Source: Bacteroides sp.
GTDB taxonomy: Bacteria > Bacteroidota > Bacteroidia > Bacteroidales > Bacteroidaceae
Reading direction: 5' to 3'
Length of the DNA stretch: 64,000 nucleotides
Assembly (NCBI GenBank): GCA_021201335.1
Contig: JAJQFD010000023.1
Location: forward strand, 1 to 64,000
Shown here in pieces: positions 53,948 through 62,222 of the stretch (the first letter of the stretch is position 1; each line of letters begins with the position of its first letter). The position numbers were made by a program, and so were the translations under genes. Under the pieces are notes generated by a model, which ran no database searches, had not been told where the DNA came from, and was given only the letters and a program-made list of their open reading frames with translations.

Positions 53948-54593
53948 TTTCAACAAATTGTTCCCTCTTGAACTTTCTTTTTAACTTATAGTCAATCACC
54001 ATCGCTGAAAGATAATAAATAAGCAACAAGCAAACTACATAATGCGGTTTAGTTCCATCTGCCACGTAATCAATGCTATTTAGGAACTCCTCAGTTAACC
54101 CAAAACGAGGTATCAAGAAAGAAAAGATACCAAGAAAAAACAATAAAAAGAAAAATATACCAGAAGTATAGAGCAAGTGAATTTTTCTTTCTGCTTTTAC
54201 GGTATTCATAAATATCCGGATTATTCGGTTTAATATAAACAATACATATACAAACGACAGGAAAAAAAATTCTACTGAATTTAGTATTCCAACCAACATA
54301 ACTCCATAGAAAAGAATAGAAAATACCATACCGAATGCTCTCCCGAAAACACCTACAAAAAGATTATAAGGCAGCATAAGAAATTCAAATACGATGAAGG
54401 AAGTAAAGCTGGCAATCAGACTTTCCGCTTTAAAAGGATCAGGTGCAATCCATAACCGAAGAAGCTGGAATAAGAAATAAAAGTGAAAAACAATATCAAG
54501 AATAGATAAAAGACGACGATATTTATCTCCGGCTACATCTTTCTGAGGCTGTGTATTTATAGCAATTTTTCTTTTATAGCGTCTTGTGCTCAT
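53940..54593 (-). CDS. Hypothetical membrane protein, paralogue of the previous gene
   Basis: The 217-residue protein begins with a basic segment (MSTRRYKRKIAINTQ) and has five or six hydrophobic helices with LLRLWIAPDP, VFEFLMLP and PRFGLTEEFLNSIDYV. It is the first gene of the pair and overlaps the second by a few bases. Identity with the paralogue is low outside those motifs, so the duplication is old. It lies downstream of tRNA-Gln and its terminator. Function unknown. Confidence 0.6.
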   Translation of the reverse strand: MSTRRYKRKIAINTQPQKDVAGDKYRRLLSILDIVFHFYFLFQLLRLWIAPDPFKAESLIASFTSFIVFEFLMLPYNLFVGVFGRAFGMVFSILFYGVMLVGILNSVEFFFLSFVYVLFILNRIIRIFMNTVKAERKIHLLYTSGIFFFLLFFLGIFSFLIPRFGLTEEFLNSIDYVADGTKPHYVVCLLLIYYLSAMVIDYKLKRKFKREQFVENG

Positions 54594-54622
54594 TTTAGGT
54601 GGTGAAGGTAGGGGATATAATC

Positions 54623-54655
54623 AAAAAAAAGCTCCTGAAGTTTCAGAGCTTTTTT
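54623..54655 (-). terminator. Terminator of tRNA-Gln
   Basis: An AGCTC and TGAA stem with a bulge, paired with TTCA and GAGCT, is flanked by A and T runs and gives a T tract on the minus strand. Confidence 0.75.
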
Positions 54656-54660
54656 GAATG

Positions 54661-54731
54661 TTGTCCTACCAGGATTCGAACCTAGACTGTCTGAACCAAA
54701 ATCAGATGTGCTACCATTACACCATAGGACA
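54661..54731 (-). tRNA. tRNA-Gln (TTG)
   Basis: The minus strand folds with acceptor TGTCCTA/TAGGACA, D arm GGTGTAATGGTAGCAC, anticodon stem TCTGA/TCAGA with loop TTTTGGT (anticodon TTG), and T loop TTCGAAT. Confidence 0.94.
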
Positions 54732-54760
54732 AACTACGTACTTTCTGTTAAAAAGCGGTG

Positions 54761-54791
54761 CAAAGATAGAATAATGGATTTAAATATGCAA
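54761..54791 (-). promoter_or_regulatory. Promoter of tRNA-Gln
   Basis: On the minus strand TTG, 20 bases, then TATCTTTG, 30 bases before the tRNA. Confidence 0.75.
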
Positions 54792-54821
54792 GCTTTATTT
54801 GCAAATTCTTCTATAAAACAA

Positions 54822-54855
54822 AAAAGGAGATAAGCTTTTCCGGCTATCTCCTTTT
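54822..54855 (-). terminator. Terminator of tyrS
   Basis: An 11-bp stem, AAAAGGAGATA paired with TATCTCCTTTT, lies directly after tyrS, with a T run on the minus strand. Confidence 0.88.
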
Positions 54856-54875
54856 CGTCAAAGTTTCTTTTTATC

Positions 54876-56174
54876 CTACTTGGCAATTATCAGGTAGTAG
54901 TTCTTCTTACCTCTTTGCACCAACAGATATTTATCATTTAACAGGTTGTCAACAGTGATAACCTGATCATATTCAACCAGTTTTTCTTTATTTAAGGAAA
55001 CACCTCCGCCTTGAACCAGTTTGCGCATTTCACCTTTAGAAGGAAATACCGCAGCATTTTCCACAAATAGATCCACCGCTTTAATACCGGCAGCCAATTC
55101 ATCTTTGGAGATTTCAAATTGGGGAACCCCTTCAAATACAGCCAGTAAAGTATCTTCATCCAGCTTCTTCAATGTTTCAGAAGTCGCATTTCCAAAGAGA
55201 ATGTTTGAAGCATCCACAGCAGCTTCATAGTCTTCTACAGAGTGAACCATAATGGTGATCTCCTTTGCTAAACGTTTCTGTAAAGCACGTAAATGCGGAG
55301 CTTCAGCCTGTTCTTTTTCCAATGATAGAATCTCTTCCTGATCCAGTGCCGTAAAGATACGAATGAATTTAGCCGCATCATCATCACTTACATTGAGCCA
55401 GAATTGATAGAATTTATAAGGAGAAGTATATCGGCGGTCCAGCCATACATTACCTGATTCTGTTTTACCGAACTTACCACCGTCAGCTTTGGTAATCAAT
55501 GGACATACCAATGCATACGCTTCAGCTTCTGAGCCAAGTTTACGACGGATCAATTCTGTTCCGGTAGTGATATTACCCCACTGGTCGGAACCACCCATTT
55601 GTAATCGTACTCCTTCGTTTTGGTACAAATACAGGTAATCATATCCTTGAAGCAGTTGATAAGAGAATTCAGTAAAAGAAAGTCCTACACTTGATTCGGA
55701 GTTCAAACGCTTCTTCACCGAATCCTTTGCCATCATGTAGTTGACGGTAAGGTGCTTCCCTATATCACGAATAAAATCCAGGAACGAGTAGTCTTTCATC
55801 CAGTCATAGTTGTTCACCAACCTGGCTGCGTTGGGAGCATCTGAATCAAAATCCAGAAACTTAGCCAACTGCTTCTTGATACTGTCCTGATTGTGACGGA
55901 GAGTTGCTTCGTCCAACAAATTACGTTCGGCTGACTTCAATGAAGGATCCCCAATCATACCGGTAGCACCTCCGATCAAAGCAATCGGACGATGACCTGC
56001 ACGCTGAAAATGCTTGAGTATCATCACACTTACCAGATGCCCGATATGCAAGGAGTCTGCCGTAGGATCGAAACCTATATACGCAGAAGTCATTCCTTTC
56101 TGTAATTGTTCTTCTGTTCCGGGCATCATATCATGTATCATGCCCCTCCATCTTAATTCTTCTACAAAATTCAT
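54876..56174 (-). CDS. tyrS: Tyrosyl-tRNA synthetase
   Basis: The 432-residue class I synthetase has [20 protein letters not shown] (HIGH motif), the tyrosine-binding [20 protein letters not shown] and the KMSKS equivalent KFGKTESG, then an S4-like C-terminal domain. It charges tRNA-Tyr. It has its own promoter and terminator. No T-box leader is present, as expected in Bacteroidetes. Confidence 0.95.
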   Translation of the reverse strand: MNFVEELRWRGMIHDMMPGTEEQLQKGMTSAYIGFDPTADSLHIGHLVSVMILKHFQRAGHRPIALIGGATGMIGDPSLKSAERNLLDEATLRHNQDSIKKQLAKFLDFDSDAPNAARLVNNYDWMKDYSFLDFIRDIGKHLTVNYMMAKDSVKKRLNSESSVGLSFTEFSYQLLQGYDYLYLYQNEGVRLQMGGSDQWGNITTGTELIRRKLGSEAEAYALVCPLITKADGGKFGKTESGNVWLDRRYTSPYKFYQFWLNVSDDDAAKFIRIFTALDQEEILSLEKEQAEAPHLRALQKRLAKEITIMVHSVEDYEAAVDASNILFGNATSETLKKLDEDTLLAVFEGVPQFEISKDELAAGIKAVDLFVENAAVFPSKGEMRKLVQGGGVSLNKEKLVEYDQVITVDNLLNDKYLLVQRGKKNYYLIIAK

Positions 56175-56208
56175 CGAATGATTAAATATTAAAAATGTTT
56201 ACCGGGGG

Positions 56209-56239
56209 CAAAAGTACGACTCTTTATCCGAAGAAACAA
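56209..56239 (-). promoter_or_regulatory. Promoter of tyrS
   Basis: On the minus strand TTG, 20 bases, then TACTTTTG, 35 bases before tyrS. Confidence 0.7.
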
Positions 56240-56242
56240 CTC

Positions 56243-56917
56243 TTATGATTCAAAAAAGAGATAAGCAATGTTTTGTTGTACCTTGTCAATCAATTCATTA
56301 ATAGGGCAAGAAAGAATTCGGGCAGCCTCTGTATACAGAGTAGTAATAGCACGTTTGCTTTCATCGGTTTCTAGGAATATCTTTTCAACCGGAACCGATA
56401 ATAAAGATTCATCCTGATACTTTTCGCCAAAAGACAAATAGAAGCCATGATCAATCAGCTCTTTCGCCATTTCCTTCTTCCCCCGAAAACCATGAATTAT
56501 CCACGGAACTGCCGGTTTTATCTTTTTCTTCCATTGAACTATTTCGTTAAATGTACGAACAGCATGTATAATTAAAGGTTTATGCAATTCTTCAGAAATC
56601 TCAATTTGTTTTCTGAAAACAGTTTCCTGTATGGTTAAGTCTGTTTCAGTTAATTTATCCAGGCCAGCTTCTCCAATAGCAAGAACTTGAGGCAAATTAG
56701 CCGCTTCCATTAAGAGTTCCCAATTTTGTTGCTTCTGCGCTGATATATACCAGGGATGGAACCCAATCGAAAAATAACCATCAGACAGGAGGGATAAAGA
56801 TGATAATCTTTCTGGGATTTGATCACTCCCATCCTCGGATTTTAAGACGATATTCAGAATAGCCTGTTTGCCATTTTCCGGCACATGATGAGTATGTATA
56901 TCCAGTATCTCCATCAA
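56243..56917 (-). CDS. TatD family hydrolase
   Basis: The 224-residue protein has the metal-binding residues of TatD metallohydrolases: LDIHTHH at the start, GEAGLD, a histidine in PLIIHAVR, one in WIIHGFRG and the aspartate in FLETDES. The family includes 3'-5' DNA exonucleases and D-amino-acid-tRNA deacylases; the activity here is not certain. It lies 11 bases after yidD in a minus-strand group with rnpA. Confidence 0.85.
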   Translation of the reverse strand: MMEILDIHTHHVPENGKQAILNIVLKSEDGSDQIPERLSSLSLLSDGYFSIGFHPWYISAQKQQNWELLMEAANLPQVLAIGEAGLDKLTETDLTIQETVFRKQIEISEELHKPLIIHAVRTFNEIVQWKKKIKPAVPWIIHGFRGKKEMAKELIDHGFYLSFGEKYQDESLLSVPVEKIFLETDESKRAITTLYTEAARILSCPINELIDKVQQNIAYLFFES

Positions 56918-56928
56918 TTAATTATTCA

Positions 56929-57150
56929 TTAAGGCACAGGATCATAGCCTGAGCCTCCCCAGGGGTGGCAACGCAGAATTCTTCTTACAGCCAGATAAAA
57001 GCCTTTAAATGGTCCGTGTTTCTTAATAGCCTCTACTGCATATTGTGAGCAGGTAGGGGTATATCGACATGACGGGGGTAATAAAGGAGAAATAAATGAC
57101 CTATAAAAATAGATCGGCAACAATAATATATAGGAAAGAAATTTCTTCAT
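56929..57150 (-). CDS. yidD: Membrane protein insertion efficiency factor YidD
   Basis: The 73-residue protein has the YidD signature [20 protein letters not shown] with its cysteines and a [12 protein letters not shown] end. It assists YidC-dependent insertion of membrane proteins at the inner membrane face. It overlaps rnpA by 4 bases, an arrangement conserved across bacteria. Confidence 0.93.
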   Translation of the reverse strand: MKKFLSYILLLPIYFYRSFISPLLPPSCRYTPTCSQYAVEAIKKHGPFKGFYLAVRRILRCHPWGGSGYDPVP

Positions 57151-57536
57151 GAGAGTTTTTCCATTACTTTCGCCAATAAAATCTGTATCTTATTCTCTAG
57201 CACGGAAGTAGAAACCATCTCATCCGATAAATAAATAAAAGCAACTGCAATCGACATTTCTTTCTCGAGCAATACCCGAATCAGATCGTGTTTATTCTTG
57301 CGATAAGCTTCGCGGATTTGCCGTTTTACCCGGTTCCTGTCAACAGCCTTTTTGAATCGTTTCTTAGGAACACTAATCAAAACAGACGCAGGAGAAGATG
57401 CAGCTATTTCAAGAGGCATAAATACCAGCCGAAGCGGAAAGATCGAGAAAGATTTCGATCCGCCCGAGAACATCTTTTCAATAAGTATTTTACTATTCAG
57501 TCGTTCTGTTTTACGAAAGGTATTTCTATCCATCAC
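57147..57536 (-). CDS. rnpA: Ribonuclease P protein component
   Basis: The 129-residue basic protein contains the RNR motif in [20 protein letters not shown] and the [14 protein letters not shown] strand-helix of RnpA. It binds the RNase P RNA to process tRNA 5' ends. It precedes yidD with a 4-base overlap. rpmH, its usual neighbour, is not next to it here. Confidence 0.93.
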   Translation of the reverse strand: MMDRNTFRKTERLNSKILIEKMFSGGSKSFSIFPLRLVFMPLEIAASSPASVLISVPKKRFKKAVDRNRVKRQIREAYRKNKHDLIRVLLEKEMSIAVAFIYLSDEMVSTSVLENKIQILLAKVMEKLS

Positions 57537-57559
57537 CTCTTATATCCGTTTAAAGTATA

Positions 57560-57567
57560 CAAATTTA
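57560..57567 (-). promoter_or_regulatory. -7 box of rnpA-yidD-tatD
   Basis: The minus strand reads TAAATTTG, 24 bases before the rnpA start; the upstream element is not clear. Confidence 0.45.
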
Positions 57568-57615
57568 GCAGAAAATGTGGAGTTATTGGCTAAACATGCT
57601 ATTCAATATTAAAAC

Positions 57616-57670
57616 ACTGAGACACAAAGACGCAGAACATTTCGTTTTCTCTGCATCTTTGTGTCTCAGT
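57616..57670. repeat. Long hairpin between hemD and rnpA
   Basis: A 21-bp stem with one mismatch has arms at 57616-57636 and 57650-57670 and a 13-base loop. One arm contains GAGACACAAAGACGCAGA and the other TCTTTGTGTCTCAGT, resembling the GACACAGAG-type dispersed hairpins seen in several bacteria. It may also act as the terminator of hemD. Confidence 0.8.
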
Positions 57671-57698
57671 ATTTAGTTAATCCGAAAAAGAATTCCGG

Positions 57699-58451
57699 TT
57701 ATTTTCCTTTGTTATTTTCTTTAATAAACATTTCGAGGGCTGCAGTCATCGAAGGGACCTGCACTGTAGGTGCTTCCAAATCCAAACGAAGGCCAGCATC
57801 ACGAACCGCCTGTGCAGTAGTAGCACCAAACGTTCCGATCTTGATATCTTTTTGATCAAAATCCGGGAAGTTTTTCTTTAAAGAAGAAACACCCGCCGGG
57901 CTGAAGAATACCAACATATCATAATCAAATTCTTCATCCTCCGTGAAGTCATTGCTTACTGTACGATACATGATTGCCTCCTCGTGCTGAACTTTTAGCT
58001 TGTCTAAGAAGCTTTTGATATCACCATTGTTAACATCAGAGACCGGAGCGAGATATTTCTCGGAATTGTGCTTGGTGATGTATGGAGCCAAATCATCCAC
58101 TCTTCCACTGGAACCAAAAAATATTTTCCGCTTACGATATTGAACATATTTCTGAATATAGAGAGCAACCGCCTCCGTTACACAGAAGTATTTCATGGTA
58201 TCAGGTATAGTAACACGCAACTCAGCACAGAGATTGAAAAAATGATCAATAGCATGCCGAGAGGTAAAGATAACAGCCGTGTAATCCAGAATGGATATCT
58301 TTTGTTGTCTGAACTCTTTTGCAGAAAGTCTTTCCACTTTAATAAATGGGCGGAAATTTATTTTTACTCCATACTTTTCTGCAATGTCGTAATAAGGAGA
58401 TTTCTCTGACGCAGGCTTGGGCTGCGATACAAGTACTTTCTTAATTTTCAA
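57699..58451 (-). CDS. hemD: Uroporphyrinogen-III synthase
   Basis: The 250-residue protein matches HemD: VKKVLVSQPKPASEKSPYYD-like start, the ILDYTAVIFTSRHAIDHFF strand-turn, and DMLVFFSPAGVSSLKKNFP followed by IGTFGATTAQAVRDAGL. It cyclises hydroxymethylbilane in tetrapyrrole synthesis. Many Bacteroidales have incomplete heme pathways, so its presence alone does not prove full synthesis. It follows the DUF4271 gene after 4 bases, as in other Bacteroidetes. Confidence 0.85.
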   Translation of the reverse strand: MKIKKVLVSQPKPASEKSPYYDIAEKYGVKINFRPFIKVERLSAKEFRQQKISILDYTAVIFTSRHAIDHFFNLCAELRVTIPDTMKYFCVTEAVALYIQKYVQYRKRKIFFGSSGRVDDLAPYITKHNSEKYLAPVSDVNNGDIKSFLDKLKVQHEEAIMYRTVSNDFTEDEEFDYDMLVFFSPAGVSSLKKNFPDFDQKDIKIGTFGATTAQAVRDAGLRLDLEAPTVQVPSMTAALEMFIKENNKGK

Positions 58452-58455
58452 CGTT

Positions 58456-59172
58456 CTAAAATTTTATAAGCAAAACATCATTAATTAAGATCAATACTCT
58501 GTAATATATAAAACAGGGTACGATTTCAAGGGCACAAAAGTACAAAATTAACGTCAAAACCCCATCTTTTTTATTGAAAAAAAGCTTTAACCACTTATAG
58601 AATATCAATATTTTAGTAATTATTAGAAAAAACAACCCGATTATCACGATAAAAGTGAAACTCAAATCAAAATAAACGAGTAGCAAAATCGGAAAAAACA
58701 AGGCTAAACTTAAGTAATAAAGAAGGGTGGAATAAGAATCAAGCCAGAGAGTTTTATTACCTTTTCCGTAAAAAATCCAACCAATCAAAGAGTACAAAAT
58801 CCATTTAAACAATAAATATCCGATGGATAACAAAGTATAGGTTCCCAGCAATAAATAGCTGGATATCTCGTGAAAAAAAGTTGGACAAGCCTTTTCGAAA
58901 TAATTCATCCAGTAGATGCTTGATAAGAGGCATAACTGCAACAAAAGGAACAAGAGATAATGCATTTCTGCAGAGGTAGACGTAACAAAAAGGTTACTTC
59001 GCTCTTTATGCAGTATGAAATTTCTTCCTTGGTACAACAAAAATCTCTTGCTTTGTCCAAAGATATAAGCACAACATACAAAACAAACTAAAAGAATGAT
59101 TGTAATTCCATCATCTGTTTTAATGGAATAGGGTATCGGTACTCCTTGTATCAGTGCCCAAATTTTCATCAT
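58456..59172 (-). CDS. DUF4271 family membrane protein
   Basis: The 238-residue inner-membrane protein has about six or seven hydrophobic helices and the basic-aromatic pattern of DUF4271. The family is restricted to Bacteroidetes and often lies next to hemD, as here with a 4-base gap. It overlaps the LOG gene by 4 bases. Function unknown. Confidence 0.78.
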   Translation of the reverse strand: MMKIWALIQGVPIPYSIKTDDGITIILLVCFVCCAYIFGQSKRFLLYQGRNFILHKERSNLFVTSTSAEMHYLLFLLLQLCLLSSIYWMNYFEKACPTFFHEISSYLLLGTYTLLSIGYLLFKWILYSLIGWIFYGKGNKTLWLDSYSTLLYYLSLALFFPILLLVYFDLSFTFIVIIGLFFLIITKILIFYKWLKLFFNKKDGVLTLILYFCALEIVPCFIYYRVLILINDVLLIKF

Positions 59173-59756
59173 ATCGCGGCATACTTACGAATGGATGCAT
59201 CCCATAAAGGAGCGTTATAAATTAAATGAAGGGCTTCTTCGGGAGTCTCTGCCACCTGCCAGATATTTCCATGCTGAGGTCGCATAAAATTCTCATCGAT
59301 GGATCTTTCCAGCATTTTCAGCAAAGGGTCAAAGTAGCCTTTTATATTCAAGATAACAATTGGGTTTAAGTATAAACCCAATTGCTTCCAGGTAATTATT
59401 TCAAGCAGCTCTTCCAATGTACCGCAACCACCGGGCAAAGCAATAACTGCATCACTTAAGGCAGCCATCCGCTGTTTACGTTCGTGCATGTGTTCCACTT
59501 CGATCAATTCTGTCAGCTCTTTATGATGCCATCCTTGCTCTACCATAAATGAAGGGGTCACTCCGGTAACTTCTCCCCCATTTGTCAAAACGGCATCTGC
59601 AGTGGCACACATCAGTCCGATACATCCCGCGCCGTTAATTAAACGAATCTTGTTTTGGGCAAGTAAGGCCCCGAGCATTTCAGCAACTTCAAAATAAATC
59701 TTATCAATTTTTGTACTGGAAGCTGCATAAACGCAGACTGCGGTAATATTATTCAT
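59169..59756 (-). CDS. LOG family protein (nucleotide 5'-monophosphate phosphoribohydrolase)
   Basis: The 195-residue protein has ITAVCVYAASSTKIDKIYFE at its start and the PGGCGTLEELLEIITW motif that defines LOG/YvdD enzymes, which release the base from a nucleoside 5'-monophosphate. The natural bacterial substrate is often AMP or a cytokinin-like nucleotide. It lies 9 bases after metK and overlaps the DUF4271 gene, so metK to hemD may be one operon. Confidence 0.88.
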   Translation of the reverse strand: MNNITAVCVYAASSTKIDKIYFEVAEMLGALLAQNKIRLINGAGCIGLMCATADAVLTNGGEVTGVTPSFMVEQGWHHKELTELIEVEHMHERKQRMAALSDAVIALPGGCGTLEELLEIITWKQLGLYLNPIVILNIKGYFDPLLKMLERSIDENFMRPQHGNIWQVAETPEEALHLIYNAPLWDASIRKYAAI

Positions 59757-59765
59757 GGATACTTC

Positions 59766-61058
59766 TTACAAATTAAATGCTTCTTTAATTTTATCAACAT
59801 AATCCAGCTTCTCCCAGGTAAAGAGTTCTACCTCCATTTGTTTTGCAGGTTGATATCTGGATTGGAAACACTTTGTTACTACTCGTGGTTGACGTCCCAT
59901 GTGCCCATAAGCGGCGGTTTCGCTATAAATGGGATTACGTAGTTTTAGGCGATCTTCTATTGCTTTGGGACGGAGATCAAACAGCTCTCCTATCTTTTCA
60001 GCAATTTCCCCGTCATTTAAATCCACATTGCTGCGGCAAAAAGTATTCACATAAATATTGATTGGCTCGGCTACTCCGATGGCATACGAAACTTGTACCA
60101 GCATTTCATCAGCTACTCCGGCAGCTACCATGTTCTTGGCAATATGCCGAACAGCATAAGCGGCACTTCGGTCAACTTTACTGGGGTCTTTACCAGAAAA
60201 AGCACCACCACCGTGTGCACCTTTTCCACCGTAGGTATCAACAATAATTTTACGTCCCGTTAATCCGGAATCTCCATGAGGTCCACCTATTACAAACTTA
60301 CCGGTAGGATTTACATGATAGGTAATATTTGTATCAAATAAAGCAAGTACTTCCGGATGATTAATCGTGCTAATTACGCGTGGCATTAAAACTTCCAGCA
60401 CATCTTTACGAATCGTGTCCAGCATTTCTTTATCAGCCTTCAATTGAGCATCCAAAGAATTATCGGCAGGCTGAATAAAATCATCGTGTTGAGTTGAAAC
60501 TACGATAGTATCAATGCGAATGGGTTTTCCGTTGTCATCGTATTCAATTGTCACCTGACTTTTAGAATCCGGACGGAGATAAGTCATTTGTTTGCCTTCC
60601 CGCCTGATTTCAGCCAGCACAGATAGTATTCGGTGAGACAAATCCAGGGATAAGGGCATGTAATTTTCGGTTTCATTGGTTGCATACCCAAACATCATCC
60701 CCTGGTCGCCCGCTCCCTGATTCATGGGGTCCATGCGTTCTACTCCGCGATTAATATCAGGGCTTTGTTCATGAATAGCAGAAAAGACACCACATGAATT
60801 TCCTTCGAACATATATTCACCCTTTGTATAGCCAATTCGCTTAATTACTTGTCGGGCTACTTCCTGCATATCCACGTATGCTTCAGATTTCACTTCTCCT
60901 GCAAGTACTACCTGTCCGGTAGTTACCAAGGTTTCGCAAGCTACTTTCGAACTGGGATCATAAGCCAACAGTTCATCAAGTATAGCGTCTGATATTTGAT
61001 CAGCCACTTTGTCGGGGTGCCCTTCAGACACCGATTCGGATGTGAATAAATAACTCAT
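59766..61058 (-). CDS. metK: S-adenosylmethionine synthetase
   Basis: The 430-residue enzyme makes S-adenosylmethionine from methionine and ATP. It starts [20 protein letters not shown] and has [10 protein letters not shown] and the glycine-rich [20 protein letters not shown]. It is longer than E. coli MetK (384), as is usual in this phylum. A SAM-II riboswitch lies in its leader, so it is probably repressed by its own product. Confidence 0.95.
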   Translation of the reverse strand: MSYLFTSESVSEGHPDKVADQISDAILDELLAYDPSSKVACETLVTTGQVVLAGEVKSEAYVDMQEVARQVIKRIGYTKGEYMFEGNSCGVFSAIHEQSPDINRGVERMDPMNQGAGDQGMMFGYATNETENYMPLSLDLSHRILSVLAEIRREGKQMTYLRPDSKSQVTIEYDDNGKPIRIDTIVVSTQHDDFIQPADNSLDAQLKADKEMLDTIRKDVLEVLMPRVISTINHPEVLALFDTNITYHVNPTGKFVIGGPHGDSGLTGRKIIVDTYGGKGAHGGGAFSGKDPSKVDRSAAYAVRHIAKNMVAAGVADEMLVQVSYAIGVAEPINIYVNTFCRSNVDLNDGEIAEKIGELFDLRPKAIEDRLKLRNPIYSETAAYGHMGRQPRVVTKCFQSRYQPAKQMEVELFTWEKLDYVDKIKEAFNL

Positions 61059-61140
61059 TCAATTATGAATTTAGAATTACAAAATAGGAATTAATGATAC
61101 AAGAAGAAAGGCAGAGTAGATGAAATAAGCAGAATAGAAT

Positions 61141-61190
61141 GTTGTTTTAGCATTTTTTTCCGTGGTTGCAAGCTACTCAAATCTTTCCAC
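61141..61190 (-). promoter_or_regulatory. SAM-II riboswitch in the metK leader
   Basis: The minus strand reads GTGG, then GATTTGAGTAGCTTGCAA, then CCAC, and after an A-rich linker TGCTAAAAC. These are the conserved segments of the SAM-II (metA/SAM-alpha) aptamer: a P1 stem, the GATTTG and GCTTGCAA loop and a 3' GCTAAA that forms the pseudoknot. It starts within about 10 bases of the predicted transcription start. Confidence 0.85.
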
Positions 61191-61205
61191 AAATATCTTT
61201 TACTG

Positions 61206-61235
61206 CAAAGGTAGAATATTATTCAATATGCTCAA
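61206..61235 (-). promoter_or_regulatory. Promoter of metK
   Basis: On the minus strand TTG, 19 bases, then TACCTTTG, placed just before the riboswitch. Confidence 0.75.
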
Positions 61236-61284
61236 AGAAATTCTATAGGATTATATAATGGAATGATACGTGTATAAAAACCAA

Positions 61285-61371
61285 ATAACACCCCCATGTT
61301 ATAACTAATAACACCCCGGTGTAATACTACATAACATGGGGGTGTTATAGTGTATTACATGGGGGTGTTGC
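61285..61371. repeat. Array 3: palindromic units at 23-bp pitch
   Basis: Four units start at 61285, 61308, 61331 and 61354, exactly 23 bases apart. The first, ATAACACCCCCATGTTAT, is the exact reverse complement of the third, ATAACATGGGGGTGTTAT. The second and fourth are variants. The array sits about 50 bases upstream of the metK promoter. Confidence 0.88.
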
Positions 61372-61448
61372 AAACACAAACTCGCTCGTTTATTAAACAT
61401 TTAGTCTAATATACCATATGCTTATTAACCTATTCCTTAGTGGAGTAT

Positions 61449-61490
61449 ATAAAAAACACCGCTCGTGGGGGTTATTATGAGTGGTGTTTT
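61449..61490 (-). terminator. Terminator of the secreted protein gene
   Basis: A 12-bp stem with one G-U pair, AAAACACCGCTC and GAGTGGTGTTTT, gives a T run on the minus strand. Confidence 0.82.
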
Positions 61491-61516
61491 ATGGGGGAAA
61501 AGGTGGAAAAAAGTGC

Positions 61517-62155
61517 TTATTTAATAGTAAAATCGATCAATGAAATGACTGCTGCTTTTTCTTTAAAAGATATTTGATTTTCTTTAATATAATTTTCTAT
61601 TTGCTCTTTTTTTCCGGGAAATATTTTGATATAGCTTTTTGTGTTGTTAAACTTCTTTGATTTATTATTGATGATAATTACATAACCCGATTCATCTTTA
61701 CACTTGTAAACGGAATGATCTGTCATTGTCATTCGCTTATGAGCTATCCCCGATTTGCTTAAATCAAGATCTTCTACGCCTGCCTGAGTAGTTACGCCCA
61801 TAGCGCCCCTTTTACCCTCATTTATTATTTTTCTTTTATGATCAATCAATAGAATATAGTGAGGTACAATATGGACTACTTCCAGAAAGCGATTCATATA
61901 GGGAACCATTTTATGGTCTCCCAAATACAATGTATCAATATTATTTATAGACTCAAGTTTAAGTATTTCTCCTTCTTCTTCAAATTGCATTTGTTGCTTC
62001 ACGCAATCATAATTGAAAGAAGCTTTGATAGGAGGGCCTTGTTTTGAAGTTGCAACAGAGGTTGTAAATTCATTAAGCAAATAAACTCCCTGCACATCTG
62101 TCTGTGCCTGGAGCATCAGTGGAAAAAGAATGCTAATAAAAATAAGCTTTTTCAT
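61517..62155 (-). CDS. Secreted hypothetical protein
   Basis: The 212-residue precursor has a signal peptide ending LMLQAQT and a soluble mature domain with many short beta-strand-like stretches, a lysine-rich C-terminal third and no recognised family. The gene has its own terminator and lies between metK and the SusC/SusD pair, both on the same strand. Function unknown. Confidence 0.55.
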   Translation of the reverse strand: MKKLIFISILFPLMLQAQTDVQGVYLLNEFTTSVATSKQGPPIKASFNYDCVKQQMQFEEEGEILKLESINNIDTLYLGDHKMVPYMNRFLEVVHIVPHYILLIDHKRKIINEGKRGAMGVTTQAGVEDLDLSKSGIAHKRMTMTDHSVYKCKDESGYVIIINNKSKKFNNTKSYIKIFPGKKEQIENYIKENQISFKEKAAVISLIDFTIK

Positions 62156-62169
62156 TTTCTTATTGCTTT

Positions 62170-62207
62170 GGGTAAAAGGAAAGAGCTTAAAATGCTCTTT
62201 CCTTTTT
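62170..62207 (-). terminator. Terminator of the SusC/SusD operon
   Basis: AAAAGGAAAGAGC pairs with GCTCTTTCCTTTT and is followed on the minus strand by a short T tract, directly after the SusD stop. Confidence 0.82.
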
Positions 62208-62222
62208 CTTGTTTCAAATTAT

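Noticed and set aside
54876..56240. A T-box leader before tyrS (and metG).
   Set aside because: The promoters lie only 35-60 bases from the start codons, too close for a T-box, and none of its motifs is visible.
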